A stretch of DNA of 64,000 nt from Lineus longissimus (lineage: Eukaryota > Nemertea > Pilidiophora > Heteronemertea > Lineidae): assembly GCF_910592395.1 (NCBI RefSeq), contig NC_088316.1, forward strand, positions 16,244,001 through 16,308,000, in the 5' to 3' direction. The notes under the pieces were generated by a model. That model did not search any database. It was not told where the DNA came from and saw only the letters and a program-made list of their open reading frames with translations. This document shows positions 32,603 to 47,100 of this stretch, in pieces; position 1 is the first letter of the stretch, and every line of letters starts with the position of its first letter. The translations under genes were made by a program, and so were the position numbers.

Positions 32603-35600
32603 CTTACGTAAGTACATATTCACGCACTCATAGAAATAAAGGTGTTTGGTGTGTAGAGGTTTTCCAGGGAAATGAAAAATAGTCAAAAAATGTTTTCAGA
32701 TTCTAAAAAACTCTAGCTTTTCACATCTATTCTTTAGAAGTCTTCTTTTCTCAGAGTGTACTCTTATCATTTCCTGACCAAAGGACTCCAGACCGGTTCT
32801 GTAAGTTTAACTCTCAAAATAAAAACATTTAGCTTGTGTGTAGGTGTTTGTTTGAGCTTCAATGACAACTGGATAAGTCGCGATCTACATGTATTTTGAT
32901 TATAGATCACGCCGCTATTTTTACGCCTCCCGTTTGTCATCCCCTTTGTCTTCACGTGGTTCTTTTTCGTTTTTCTCAGGGACAAACCGTAAGGTCAGTG
33001 CCATCCGCTCCTTCGAAGATACAGTAAATGTCCGACAACAAAAAGAAGAGACCTCGGACTTAGATTTCTTGGCGCGGACGGAAAATTACTCGGGCGCCAT
33101 CAACCAGATTACGAATTTCGCCCTGAAGGTGACTCGTCGGCATAGCGATGGAAAACACAAGCCGACTGAATCTGAAGTGAATTTTGAGATACTCAAAAAT
33201 GCTACATCTATCTCTAGTTTGGATTTACCACTAGGCTTAGATGAAACTGTTGCTCAGAACGCTCGATTAGACTACACCGATTCAGAACACTGTGATAGTG
33301 GTTATTGTGATGGAACGCCGTCGACGAGTAGAACTCGAACTTACGACGGTCAGAGATCGTCTGTAACTACACCTCCATCGACCTCAAACGAACATAGAGT
33401 CCCTGGACGTGGTCAACCACGGCTTGGGGCGAGTTTAAAAACTCCGAAATTTGGTACACCCACCAGAGACAATAAATATGGCTCTGATGATACAGGGTAT
33501 TGCAAGGTTTGTAGAAGAATTGATGAAGTGTATTGTACGTGGGCGACTAACCCAAGAAGATTTAGACATGACAAAGATATATGTTATCTCTTTCCATTTT
33601 GTCGTCCATGTGTGCCACTACTCCAATGGAATCACGGTCATCGGGGATGAGGTTGTCTCCACCCACGGTTGAAAGGATATGCATTGTAGTTTTCATACAA
33701 GCGCGATTCCTTGGATATGCTCTCACTCCGGTGATTAATTGGTCCATACATTCTTAAAGATAAACGTTTAAAGCGAACGATTATTTAGGGCTTTTCAGCC
33801 AGCCTACACATGCACCCCTGGAGGTGTTTTAGAGTAATGAGTAACGAACTCATAAGGGAGAAGATCTTTAAGGACAAATATCATATGTTACCTTTTTTCA
33901 GGATAATGACGACGACATCAAGTCAATAAGCCTGTCGCCTCCAGGAACACCGAGGGTTTCCCTGCATCCATATGTCTACACAAGACACTACGACGCATTT
34001 GAGAGGTTCAAACATGTAAGTACATTGTATTCCGATAGTCCCTTCAACTGAGCCAATGGGACCAGAAAAGCACAACTGCAACCTTTAATTGATTGCCGTT
34101 CGTTCATCTTGCAAGGCATAGGCCACACACCTCTGCAGTACATGTACATGTCCCAGGGCAAGTCTTGTCCATTCAAAATATATCCGCCATGGAAGCATGA
34201 TTTAGTGCTGAAACATGAACTTAAATTTGAAAATAATGTACATGAATATGTAAGCCCGTTTTGTGGTCGAATAGCTCCTTCTAAAACTAGCTGTGTGTGC
34301 TCAGTCCTAAAAACAAAGGCATCGAAGATTTTTTTGGTCTGGTTAGGGATCAGACTACGGGGGTCCAGACTTCTTTTAAATCAAGATTATTATAGTCCCA
34401 ATTTTACTTGAATAGGCGTAATAGAGAAATGATGTATATCTGGGAAGATTAGCTGACATAACTGTTTCTGGCTTGCCCGAGCCAGTTATATCAATAAGTA
34501 CATATTTATTAGAAATAATATGACATTTGTGATAGATTATGCATTGTAGACCTAACGTGTTTTTTTGATTGAACGTGTGGAGTTTATTTGATAATTTTCA
34601 CACGAAAATTTAGGACTTTGATAGACTATGATTTGAGATTTGGTTGGTATATTGGAGTTCTCGAACTGGGGCAGTTGATGTGATAGTTCGCCGGTTAAAT
34701 AGGAATATTTCTGTGGACGCGTTTCATCCACAAGTCAAACCGGACCGGACCGCCTGAGGTTAACATTGCCTAAGGAAGCAAGTTGAATCGCAATTCTTAT
34801 GAGGAATCAAACGGTGCATGTTAATGTAATATGGACTAATGTTTTCGGCAGATCTGAGTTGCAATTAAATTGCTCGAAGAATCCATTTGTATGGAGGTGT
34901 TCGAGGTATTGCAGTAATCATCATTAGGACGCATGGCCCACAAGCATATGTGGAATTCGTTACAGCATTGAGGAATTTGTGATGGACCGAGTTGCATTTT
35001 AAATGTAAACATTTCGAAATACTTATAGAATCCAGCTGAGCCATTTCTCAGGTACGACAATGGACCTTGCAGACTTCGTAGAATCCCATGTAGACCAAAT
35101 TATTTCATGAGATAGTCAGATGCATCGAACTACATTCATATACATATCCAACAATTAGCAGTGATCAGCAAATTCAATCGTTTCATAACCAACGGAAAAC
35201 AAGATGGCGGCCGCATATTTAGAATCCGTTGAAAAGTACAATAAATCTGTGCAACTCCGAAGCATCGTCGAGGGACAGGTATCGGGCAACATGGTGGCCA
35301 ACCTCTTTCAGATGGCTACCATGAATAACAGGCCAAAACTCTCAAGGAGAGACCAAAGGAGAGGCACGCTCGTGGCATCCACCGCCAAAGATTCCGAGCT
35401 TTTCACATCGACCAAAGCTGACCGGTCTGCCTCCATATCGTCGGTGGTGTCCTCTACTGGTCGAAGAGTGAGGCGACACCGCCTAGCCAAGGTTCGGGCG
35501 ATCGTTGAGCCAGTGGACACACGGACGGTGAGTATACCAATCGAATAATGTTGGCGGTCAAATCTGAGAGTGGCAATTTGTGCAGTTATCATTGTTATTA

Positions 35601-38600
35601 TGCATACAAATTTGCTGAATCTTGCTTTATATACTATTTGTATATATAGTATGTCTGACGGCGTTGTTGAAATTTATATTCAGTACGCTATTCTAATTTC
35701 AATTACAAATTTCAAATATTTAACGAACGGCGTATAGGTCTTTAACACTGCGGGGGCCGTGACGGTGAAGTATACCTGTAATCAGCAGTCGGAATGATGT
35801 GCTTGACAGGTACAAGGCAACGACGAATGCAATACCAATGTTTCAATGGATGACCCGTTTAGTAATAACAGGTTAGGCATCGAGTTAACGTGATTAATAG
35901 AGGTATCATGATATTTATCAATGAAAACATTTTCAATAAAGGGGCTGTTTATATGTACATTGTCAAGTATTCTTTCCTTCCTTGCTACGAGAGATGTTCG
36001 CATGTGTCGAGGTTCTGGTCGGAACCGATGAGGCCGAAATCATTATATGGCTCTACATGTTTCTGCTGATTAAGGTTGGACGTGAAAACTTACCGGAGGA
36101 AAATACCTCTTTGCTAGAAACTACCGTGAATACACGCGTGAAATAGCAAGTCGTAGTGTTCGTAACATTCCCAAAGTGGTTCAGTCATCTTTAACAACTT
36201 TGACAAATAAAGTGACACAAACTTATTTTCCTTCAAAAGATTTTTGATTTATTCGATGTTTGTCTTTGTGTTCGTTTTCTTAGATTGTGTGGTTAAGGTC
36301 TCTTGATAGTGCAAATAAGATCATTGTGCAGACATGGTGGAGGACTAGCTTTACTTGCGGTATTCATGTCACTTAACGATTGATATACGATTTGACTGAC
36401 AGACAGAAAAATGGCTTCACGTGTACACAGCGGACTCGTGCAGGGAGAACGCCGAAGGAATGTTACGCGGAAGCTGGCCACTTCATTGGACCAGAGAGAT
36501 GTAACACTACGTGATAGAAGGGAACTGACTTGGTCTGCTTCTTTCAAATATGATCCAAATCGAATAGTACCCAGTGATCATGAGGTATCCAACTGTAGCA
36601 AAGAACACACCGCCGGGATATGCCTACTTTCGGAAGATTTATCGTTTCGTCGCGACAAACATCAACCGAAGGGTTCGAAGGAGTTATCGAGTAGTGTTTT
36701 ACGCGATGTTCGTGGCAGAGAACTTTCTTCAAGACATCTTGGGAAGTCCGGCAATTTCCTGATGCCCCCGTATTGCAAGGCACAAAGAACTAGAGTTAAA
36801 AATGATGTTGAACCCCGGACTATTTCAAGTTGGGGAAAAAGCAAGCGAGATGCTGCAGGAAGGATAGCGGGGGTTTCCGCCACCCAAACGCGCACCTCAA
36901 GTAGGTTTGAACAGAGGCTGTCGAGTACACCGCATGACAACATTGTGAAAAGTGGGGAGATACTTATCAGCGGCAGCAAAAATGAGATAATGGGTCCGCG
37001 ATCCCAAACATTTGTCGGGAAATCAAACCCGCGGACGATCAACGGGGAGAAACTGGGTAGGCGGCGCAAAACGTCGATTGGAGGGTTCAGGAGAAAGAGG
37101 TCGGCTGTTGATCTTCTCAGACAGGGAAATACAAAGGTTCGTATGGAAACTAGTACCTCAGTTTGTATTGTCAACTGGTCAGGCAGCCGGCTGAGACCCG
37201 TGATGTGGGTTATAGTCTCATATGGTACAGGTTATCTTTCGGCTGGTTATAATACGGCCATCTTCTGCACCTGCCCGATTCGAAAATTAGAGTACTCTTG
37301 TTCAGAAGAAGTCAAAGTGTAGTGATTTATTGGTATAAGTACGTACTTTTATTCAGCTTATTGAATGTATCCATAAACGACAGTAATATAGTCTCAAATG
37401 TGAGGTCGTGGTCCGATGAGCCCTAAATAATCAGAAATTATTAACTGCTCTATTATACGTTGTGCTCCATGTCGTTCTTCGTGACCTTTAGTGCGCTTCA
37501 GAACACCGCAACAAAGCAACTCGTACTCCGATATTATGGTCTGGTTGTCATTTTCAGTCCAGTGTGAATCAAAATGTCATCAACTCGATATGAAAATAGA
37601 TTATTATTAAAAGTTGTCAATGACGTCATTAAAGGAAGCCATTTGAAGACATAGGTCTGAATGCAGAAGCACGGACGTGCACAAACTGACGTCAAACGTG
37701 CATAATCATGGCAATTTTTCGTACCTTAACCTTGCCCTTTACTGGTTTTGCTTCACCAGGAAATTGAGAAAAGGCGGTAGTGCGCAATTTGCTTTTGATG
37801 ATGGGACACATATAATATGCCTCGGAATAATTTGGCCAATATGCCCCCTCTGATCTGCGCGTAGTCAGGAGAAATTATATTTGGATATAGGCTCATAATC
37901 ACTAAATATTGTTATTTGGTTCATGGCTTGTATCCTGAGATTGAAAATATTTCAAAAACTAAACGAGTTTACTATATACGAACAAGTGCGTCTGTATGCA
38001 CTTAACAATTTACAACGTGTTTATTTTTTTTAATCAATTAGTTATAACATTATCAATTTAATCGATTCCTTTCTTAGCATGGGCTTTTTCAACTTTCAAT
38101 TGTTCAGTTCGTTCACCTGCACAGATTATAACGCTCCACATGTACATGTAAAAAACAATATTGCATAAAAGTTAAATTAGTTGAAATGCAATAATTGCAA
38201 TTCTGTCAGGAGAGGGTGTTCTGACAGAACGAGTACCATAACCGATACAGCCCCTACGAAGAGTCCTCTACATTTATGTGCCAAAGCCAAAGCCATAAAT
38301 GATAATTATAGTCTTCCACAAAACAGTTTGCTTCGCTTTCTCCCTTGAGATTCAGACGTTGTAATTTGAGTAATTCGTTCCGGGTGAATACAGGGTAGTG
38401 ACATAAACTTATGTATCTATATGGGACATTTGAGACCACGTATATACGAGTTAGAACATTGGACAAGGATGTGATTATATCGTCAAGTTCGGACACCGCG
38501 GTACACCCATTAGGACTCATGGCGTACGAGGATAAAGTAGCACACTAATACATGGAGAGTATCACAGTGACAAAGTAAGATTGTTTCCCGGATTCGTTTT

Positions 38601-41600
38601 TCAATTCGGAACTTTTCAAGTTGCAGCACAAGGATGTTATCGCTGCAATACATACGGATTGAAGACTGTTGTCGTTAGATTATCAGCGAAAAAAAGGAAA
38701 CCATTCCGAGATGTCGTCCGGAATTGCCAAATGGGAAATGTCGGTCATCGATATGACATCAAGGGAAAATACGATACACCTCCCAGCATGCCCAATGATA
38801 CCGAGAAACGGCGGACTGGGCCGGCGGGAAAACTCTGAACCAGTCATTCGTCATGTCCTTACTCAAAGCGGGAAGCGCCGACCATTGAAGGCGGCGTCAT
38901 ATTCCAACCTTCGCATCAAAAAGCGCGGTTCGAACACCTTAAAGTGTGGGTCTAGCTTAGGGGACGTTCGGCGGCTCAGCTACAACGCCTTACCTCGAAT
39001 ATCAGATGCCACTGAGAAATATTTCATGTGCGTGGAGTCAATTTTGGAGATGCCCAGCAGGAGCATCACTTACGAGCCTTCCGTGGGAAAGAGACAGAAT
39101 TTTGTCTGCGGGAAGAGGCGGACTCTACCCCTGATCGCCCCCGTAAGGTCGCTTACCCTGCATGGTGCCGGGGAGCAGAAGAACAAGATGTCGAAGGCGA
39201 ACCATCGGCATCGGCGTGAAAGAACGTTGCCGGAATTGTCTCCGAGGGTGTTACACTCGGAAGAGGATGCGGAATCGATCGCAGAGTGCAAGCCAATATG
39301 GAAACGAGAAGTAGGTGTACCGATCTATTTGACGCCGAATGTAGATGACCACAATGACTACATGCTATATCCTTTTACTTGACATGTATATTTTTTATAA
39401 TTTCAGGCAAAAGAAAAATTCCGACACTCCGTCAGGCTGATACTTATTCTGCTGCGATGGGTTGCCGAAATAACGAAGAAGTACGTATTATAACTGTTTA
39501 TACATGTACTGCAAATCGAAATTTGTTTGGTGTGTGGAACTTATTAAACTGTACAGAATAAGTTGTAGTTATGCATTGTAGTTGAGTGCGGTAGCCTTAG
39601 GTAGGATCATCTTTGCATGTCAAATTTCTGAGATTTATCATTATTATTTCTGGTCAAGAACAAGACTCCTTCATGATAAGGTTTCCTACTTTAATCTCAT
39701 GTCTGTCTCCATATTTCCCCATTTGCAGCAGTGCCAAGCACAACCGCTTCATGGACCAACTGGCCACCTTCTCGGAGATGGCGCAAGAGGCATACAACAC
39801 GGAGGAGTTGAGAAACTCTGAACTCGCATTTGACGTCAGTTACTTCAAGGCGAATAAAGATGTGAGTAGGTCAATAATGAAATGGCATTGTCACTTGAAG
39901 ATTTGTAAATTTGCTTTGAGTGAACTTGCTTACATGATATCTTCTTTAAATGCATTTGGGCTTGTACACAGCATGTGATTCCAAGATCATATCGAAGTAT
40001 AACACTTTTGTGTAAAAACCCTTATGCATGCCGAAGAAATGTTTCAATTTTAAACATCTTAGCTATGCTTTTGTTTGGTGCTGTCGATCCTTTCACCAAG
40101 TCCATATACATGCACATGTAGCTATAATGGCAGCTGCTACACTTCGTTTCAGATCAACTTATCCGCTGAGGTCAAGGAAATCCTGAGCATGCCCCCAGCT
40201 GCCCGCACCAAAGACCAGTTACAGACAGTACTGTTTGGGCTTCAGCACTTAAGGTCATTTGCGGAATATCCTTTACACATGCAAGAAAAACTGTGCCGAG
40301 TGGCTTGGTATGAAAGGTAAGTGAACCAGAGATTTTTATTGCGTCAGGCACCCTCTGGCTGCAAACCAGGATTATTTTGCAGCAACCTGCGAAAATCATC
40401 GCCTTGATGAGCTATAGAAATATTTCTCGTCTGCGGGTAAAACCTGGATCGGTTTGACATTTATTACAGTTCGCAACAATGACGACTGCCCAACTTTAGT
40501 CGTTGGTACCTGCACATGCGACGACCACGCGAAGACGAGAGGTCTCTGCAACAAGAAATATATACGTTCAAGGGGGATTTAAGCAGCATTTTTGTTCAAA
40601 TTTCCAGGGTACCGGCAAGGCGAGTCATCATTCGACAAGGCCACACTGCGGAAAATTTCTACTTTATTTTATCGGGCAAAGCGATCGTGAAGCGAGCGGA
40701 GACGAACCCTGTCACGGGGGAAGCGATCATCAGGACAGCAGCCGTCATGACCAAAGGCATGAGTTTTGGGGTGAGGTCAATGATTACCGCTTTTACATAC
40801 TAAGAAGCGCTTCACTGCACGACATGTGTCTGTCTCAATGCACGTTACAACTAGAATGCAACCAACGACTTCAGATAGGTGTCAAGGAGTTGTCTTACTT
40901 GAAATCGATCCGAGAGGAGTCAGAGATGAAATTCGAAGTAACGGCACTGGGATTGAGAGTCGGGTAAATAAGAGCTGAATGTGTCTATGACACACAATCA
41001 AAATGTACTGAGTAACCCCGGCCTGTCGCCACTTTGTCTCACTAAGATGGAGCTCTGGCGCAGTATGAGCAACTTCTTGATGTATAAGAAAAGGGGGTAA
41101 CCAAAAGCGATCAAGTCTAGTCTACTGATTTTTCTATCGAGGTAACAAGTACATTTTATCACTTTTCAAATATTTTCATCTTTTTCCTGCAGGAGCTGGC
41201 TCTCCTTCATCATTCCCGACGGACGGCGACCGTGGTAAGCCATGACACCACACAACTCCTCACTATTGCTCGACGAGACTTCATGGATATATTCATGGGC
41301 GGCACAGCAGCTGGACATATTCCCGATCATATCAAATTTGTAAAGTAAGACCATGTGTATATCCCTAATATCATTTGAACAATTAACAATTGATCGGATC
41401 GCTATCCTGCCAAGGCGAGCAATATTTCGCAAACTCCACCAAAATTACTAATTATTTGAGGATCGCAAATCTCCTCACTTCATTGGACATTCGACCGGTA
41501 CATAAAAGCTGTTGTTGACCCAGTCACCATGTTAATTTCAATATAGATTTTTCACAGATTTTATATAGATTTTTCTTAGAAGTGTTTGCCTGTGTTAATG

Positions 41601-44151
41601 TCAAGTTCGAATTGATTTGTCTGTTTCAGTTCATTGGAGTTCATGAAAGATTGGCCGATAGAAAACCTTTTGGAACATCCAGAATATTGCCTCTTCCACT
41701 TCTTCAAGTAAGATATATGCGCGCATTTCGAGTATATCTGCTATCTCGTCATGCATCACATTCATACCTGATTTATCGGGAACGGCGTCACATCCTACTC
41801 GGTCATGTACCGAGCCTTGCGATCGATCCTCGTATACCCGACCAAGGGGTTTTCAACGTACTCCACCTCTCGGTCATCCTGTACTAGCGTTGCTACATGT
41901 ACACAACGTAGCAGTGAAAATGCCTTGAATCTGATGATGGAGGGGAGAAGATGCATATCGGTTCGTGGAACGAAAGTCTAGATTGCAGCACTGGCGCCTC
42001 TTGCATGTGTATCATCCATTACAAGCGGTGCCATCTGCAATATTCCCACATCAAGAACTGGAAATTGCTTCTTTTTTTCAGACGCGGTGTTGTGATAGTG
42101 CGGGACAGCCGCCAGTCTGATTGGTTGTACATCGTCAAGTCCGGCGCTTGCCAAGTCATGAAGGAGCTAAAGGCTGCAACGCCCTCATCACCTGTCTGTA
42201 AAAAGACGAAAAAGATTGATCTTTCTCTCGAACTGCCAAGACTAGGGACAGGAGAGCAATGTAGGTAACCTCTGATAGAACGACACCCCTGCCAACAGAC
42301 AGTGAGAGGGCTGACCCAATGAAAAACTCGCTTTATTCGTAAAGGAATCATGATATAGTTGATTACACATGCTTTTGCTTTCAATTAGGGACCAGAAAAG
42401 TAAACATTCCATAGACAGTCCTTTGTCATTGTCACCTGAAGGTTGAAAAATGGCAATGAATTTGTTAAGTATATTATTAACTGTTAATGAAATTCAGATT
42501 TTGATAATTTCCAGCACCGAGAATCGACGATGGACGCAAACGAGGTGTGTTAAATTCAATGCCACACGACATTAAAATCGCCATGTCAGAATATGCATCA
42601 AATATTCGGGTGAGTTTCATGTAGGATTTTTTGCAAAACTTGTCCCAGGTCCCGAAAGAAATTCATACGAAGTGGCGTTTCTCAACTTTTGTCTTCCTGT
42701 TTCCAAAGACACGAAAGAGGCAGGCGGCAATATGGCAACACGTAATAGAAGAAGATAAAAATAGAACATACGGATTACAAGTAGTTTCACCAAGGCTCCA
42801 TGGTGTTGCTTCTACTCAGGTCATTCATCAGGGCCACCATCTTTGTTTTTTTCCAGAAGAGCCAGGAGAAAGATCGAGACGATGAAAACACCCCGAATAG
42901 TCTGAAGGGAATCTCCAATATTCTACCTCGAATATCCAACGAGGATCCACAGACATTAGAAGGCTCAAGAAAGACTGAAACCCGTGTCTTTAGCATAAAG
43001 GTCGAGGGTCTGGTTGGTGAGGCGGGGTCCGGTCGGCCAGGTTTTTCAAGGAGCAAATTTAACTGTGCGCAGAGCAAGCGACCTGGAAGCTATGTGAGTT
43101 GCCGTGAAGTTTAGGAAGAAGATCGATAATCAATGTGCCAAATTCAACGACCTTACTTTTAATCCCCGCCGGCACACAGCAACCGTTATTGCAGGAAACC
43201 TGCAATTTCTGTTGCAGCTGTCTGCAGCAATACCTGTAGCGTGTGTGCGCGGCTGTAAAATATGCGTTATTTGACGCACGAATTGTCACCGCAGTCCATC
43301 ACACAACATAAAATGCAACGTGTGTACCGACAGGGGCGGGGCAATAACAAAATTAGAAACCAGAGAACCAAATACAATGTATACATGTACATGTACATCA
43401 AATTAATCTAGTGTCGATCCATCGTAAAACTACTGTAATCGTACAAAAATTCTATATAATGAACGTCTAACAATACGCTTTTCCTTTCAGACCAAAGCCA
43501 ACTCATCAAGCCCAGACATCAGATATGAGACACCGGAGATTGAGACCTCAAACACACGCTCACCCATTAATCTGAAAATAGAAAAGGAAAACACGCCGAA
43601 TTCTGTATTTGTTCAAGTGCAGCTATTGAAGCCACGGGACTGTTTTGTAAGTGGTACACATATCATTTGCTCCTTTATATGTACGATGATAGAATAGGCA
43701 AAGATGAGAAAGGCTCCTTTTGGAAGTGATGATATAAATAAAACGCAGTTATTTGGTTATCTGGTTTCATTTCGTCTCGGCATACACTATTTAAAAATGC
43801 ATATACGTTGCAAAGCGTTAGATGTACAAATGAATTGAATTTTTTGGGGGTGTTTTTCAGGGTCTGACATCAGTCCAGTTCGACGATGATGTGCCAGTGT
43901 CCGAGACGAGCGTCAGCCTTGTCAGCAAAGGCGCCGAGTGCATCATGCTCAGCAAACAGTTCTTCATGCGGCATGCCAACGAAAAGGTCCGCATGGAACT
44001 CCGCCGCCAGATCCGGCCATACCCCACGGCAAATACTTTCCAGGAGAACTTACAAATCAAGGTGGATTGGGATAATTACAGGCGGGAATTGTTGAAAGAT
44101 ATAACCACACAACATGACGTTCAGGCAATTGCTAGAAAGACGGCGAGGTGA
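32595..44151 (+). CDS. CNBD2-like cyclic-nucleotide-binding protein, about 1338 aa, about 17 exons
   Basis: Exons: 32595-32607, 32980-33506, 33902-34015, 35204-35527, about 36444-37136, 38687-39310, 39407-39480, 39729-39861, 40153-40316, 40608-40770, 41193-41344, 41630-41707, 42082-42260, 42515-42609, 42857-43093, 43491-43646, 43861-44151 (4017 nt, all phases agree). Residues 1-765 are basic, Ser/Arg-rich and probably disordered. A helical segment follows (AKEKFRHSVRLILILLRWVA). The first CNB domain includes RVIIRQGHTAENFYFILSGK and the phosphate-binding cassette FGELALLHHSRRTAT. A second CNB fold begins RGVVIVRDSRQSDWLYIVKSG and resumes near SVSLVSKGAECIMLSKQFF, split by a roughly 170-residue low-complexity insertion. 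The arrangement matches CNBD2/CRIS, a cAMP-binding protein needed for sperm flagella in mouse. That function is only inferred here. The exons at 35204 and 36444 have weak acceptors; ATGs at 35204, 36411 and 38711 could be alternative starts. Confidence 0.8.
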
Positions 44152-44188
44152 TAGTGAGTTTTGTTCTATAGTGCCAATAGGTTATATG

Positions 44189-44194
44189 AATAAA
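44189..44194 (+). terminator. Polyadenylation signal of the CNBD2-like gene
   Basis: AATAAA lies 38 nt after the stop codon. Confidence 0.65.
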
Positions 44195-47100
44195 GACTAT
44201 AAAGGCTTTTACAGAAGATTGACTGGTTTTTAGTTGTATCACCCAAGTGACAGACAAAAAACACCCCGCCTCACTGGCAGCATCAAGGATTGTCAGGATC
44301 AAGGCGAAGCAAGGCCGGGATACTTGGGATGGACTAAGGACATTACCATCCGAATACCTTGTATTTCAAGATGGTTTCGAGTTGCTGCTAAAGGGATTGC
44401 AGCATGATACAGGAAACAATCTCTTTATTCTACATGCACCTCAGACATCATGTTAATCGGGCTAAGATCAGATATCGAATGGTTAGATATGGCTCATCCG
44501 TCCTTCTTGTACTTCATCTATGAGAAATCCGTTGTGATGCTGCGTAGCACACTCCGATCCAGCTGCAACCGGAGTGTTATCTAGGAGAACGTTGTTCGAT
44601 GTTTTTGTTAGCGCACAAGTATATCATTACGACTGGTCTAGTCTTTTTTGGCGTAACAATAGAGAGATGAGCACGGTCTTCAGCCATACGAAATTATTAA
44701 TGGTCATCAAATTTTGTGCTACCTCATCGCCTCTGCGGGGTTTTGTACATGCTTATACATGTAGTTACATTATGATATTGTGTGCTCTCTCATGTTATTG
44801 TTAGTATTAAATAAAATGTTTCAATACGACCTAACCGACTAAAGAATCATTCGTGTTCGGGTTATCATTCTGTTGGGTAACGGTGTAACGTTTTTAGCAG
44901 TTCCCGAAAAGACAGCTTGTCAGCTTAAATTGCTAATCAAAATTTGCACTGGCAGTAATTTTCTGGTGCTGAACGCCGACGACAGCCACAGCGCGTGTGG
45001 CACACTCATCCGTTTCTCGGATTACAGAGTTCCACACTCCCTGGGCACACTCCTCTTGATGTAGCTTAGCACACAACAACCATTGTATCCACCGAGGAAA
45101 TGAACACCTAATGCCAACATGAACACGCCCTATTTTTATTGCACGACTAGAGACGGATTCCTTCCTTATTCGAGGCATTATTCATTTGCGTGTACATTTG
45201 CTCATAATAATTGGCGGGCAATCTGCAATCAATGCACTTTGTTGCTGCCGATATCCATATCTTTGAGAGTATCGGAAATTCGTTTTCTTTATTCGGGGCC
45301 GTAAAAGGTGTCACATATAACGCCAGCCTTCTGTACTGAAGTGCATACAAGGACCAGGGCGTCATGCCCTGTCCCCAGCTGATCCGGAATTGGCACTGTC
45401 CGATGATGCGTCAAACACATTGTTTGATTGTTCATTTGGAAAATGCAGATACGTTTATTGCAACCCTCATGTCGCTTTCTACCGATTGTCACAGATACCA
45501 ACAAGTCAGTGAATACAGTCCGCCAAAACACTCCCCTTTTCCGTCCTCCGGGGTTTCTATTTCATCCAACGAGAAGAATCCAACGAGAAAAAGGCGAACG
45601 TATTGAGGTGGGCCCGTTCCCTCAAAGAACAAGTTATGAAGGGGGCGGGGGAGGCATGGAAGGGGTCTACAGATCGATAGCGGAGGCGTGATCGATGTTG
45701 TAGACTCGGATCCAGGACGGTGATCTAAACATCGCAATTAAACCAGCCAGGGTGCAGCAATTAGGTTTTTTCCCTAATTCCATGTGCTTATTGCCTTCTT
45801 CCTGCCATAATGACCACTTGTGCGGCACAACGGCTCCTGTTGCCAAGCAACCGATTCTCAAGGGGTTTGTTGCGCAAAACGGGACACTCTAGATGCCATC
45901 TATTCCTTGATGGAATTGCATCCACGAAGAAAGGGAATGTTGTTAGAGGCAATTATAGGTTGTTGCTCTGCGTGATTTGGGAGTTAGCAACAGTGTGACA
46001 AGGTGGATAAAGGTGGATTACAGCTGAGGTACTCTAATGCATCCGAAGATTGCTTCGTCTGCCAGGGCGGAGTGAACCTCGCATTTACGTCAGCACGCGG
46101 GGTCTGAAAAGAGTTGGAAAGCGAAAGGCAGTGCCATCTAATACAGCCTGCTGCGCAGCTGACAAAAGCATCGGCTTTATGTATTTTGCACTATGTAACG
46201 CTAGCGCGTGGAACTCGAAGAACTTAATTATCGACAATGATGATATCAAATTGAAAGTATTCCCATCTTGTATGAAATTAGACGAATTTTAAAGAAGACA
46301 AACGTTAAGGTGTCGAACGTGACGTTACTGGCACGTCCTGATCGAACATATCAATGTGCTATCCATGAATCAAAGCTATGAATAGCATCTCGGCTTGCCC
46401 ATCCTACAACCATTGGCATTAAATGATAAAATAACATATCTCGTCGGCACCCTTGGGCAACTCTGCGTTCTCTGATATGCACTATTGAATAAAGATCAGT
46501 AAAAAAAACGCGCCAGTGACTGATTGTTACGCGACTGTACCGACTGGTCGATTCCATCAATAACCATGAACCCACGGCCATCAAATGGATATCCCCTGGG
46601 CGCTTCCTTTTGCCGCTGGGTTTGCAATCGATTGTTTGAATAAAATAAAAATATGATTTTATCGATCCCACACTCGCCCCGTCCATCAACTTGTCACGCA
46701 ATGATTATTTTCCATCATTATTTATCAATCATAAAAATTAAATATACGTGGGCCAAAGCTAATGATTAATGCAACCTGCATAAGACAAGCTTATACACTT
46801 AATACTGCTGGTCACATTCATGCCAGATTAGCACTTAATCTATTTATAGTAAGATGTTGCGTGATGAAGGGGTAAGAAATGTCAGCTCCGTCAGCCGGGT
46901 CAATGATAGCTACATGTGGAGAAGGTTGCGGAAGGTCGGAAGAAGTCTATCGTATAATTCTGACGACTATTGATGATGCTCGTGCATGATGGTGGTGGTA
47001 AAGTACCATGTTCGTGAAAATTTAGAAAATGCAATAGATATATCACTACCTAACCTCCCACTGCCTGAAAAGATAAATCACCTTTCGACCGTAAACTTGT

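Noticed and set aside
36662-37174. A 170-codon minus-strand frame
   Set aside because: It lies antisense to a CNBD2-like coding exon, has no recognisable domain and no promoter or splice support.
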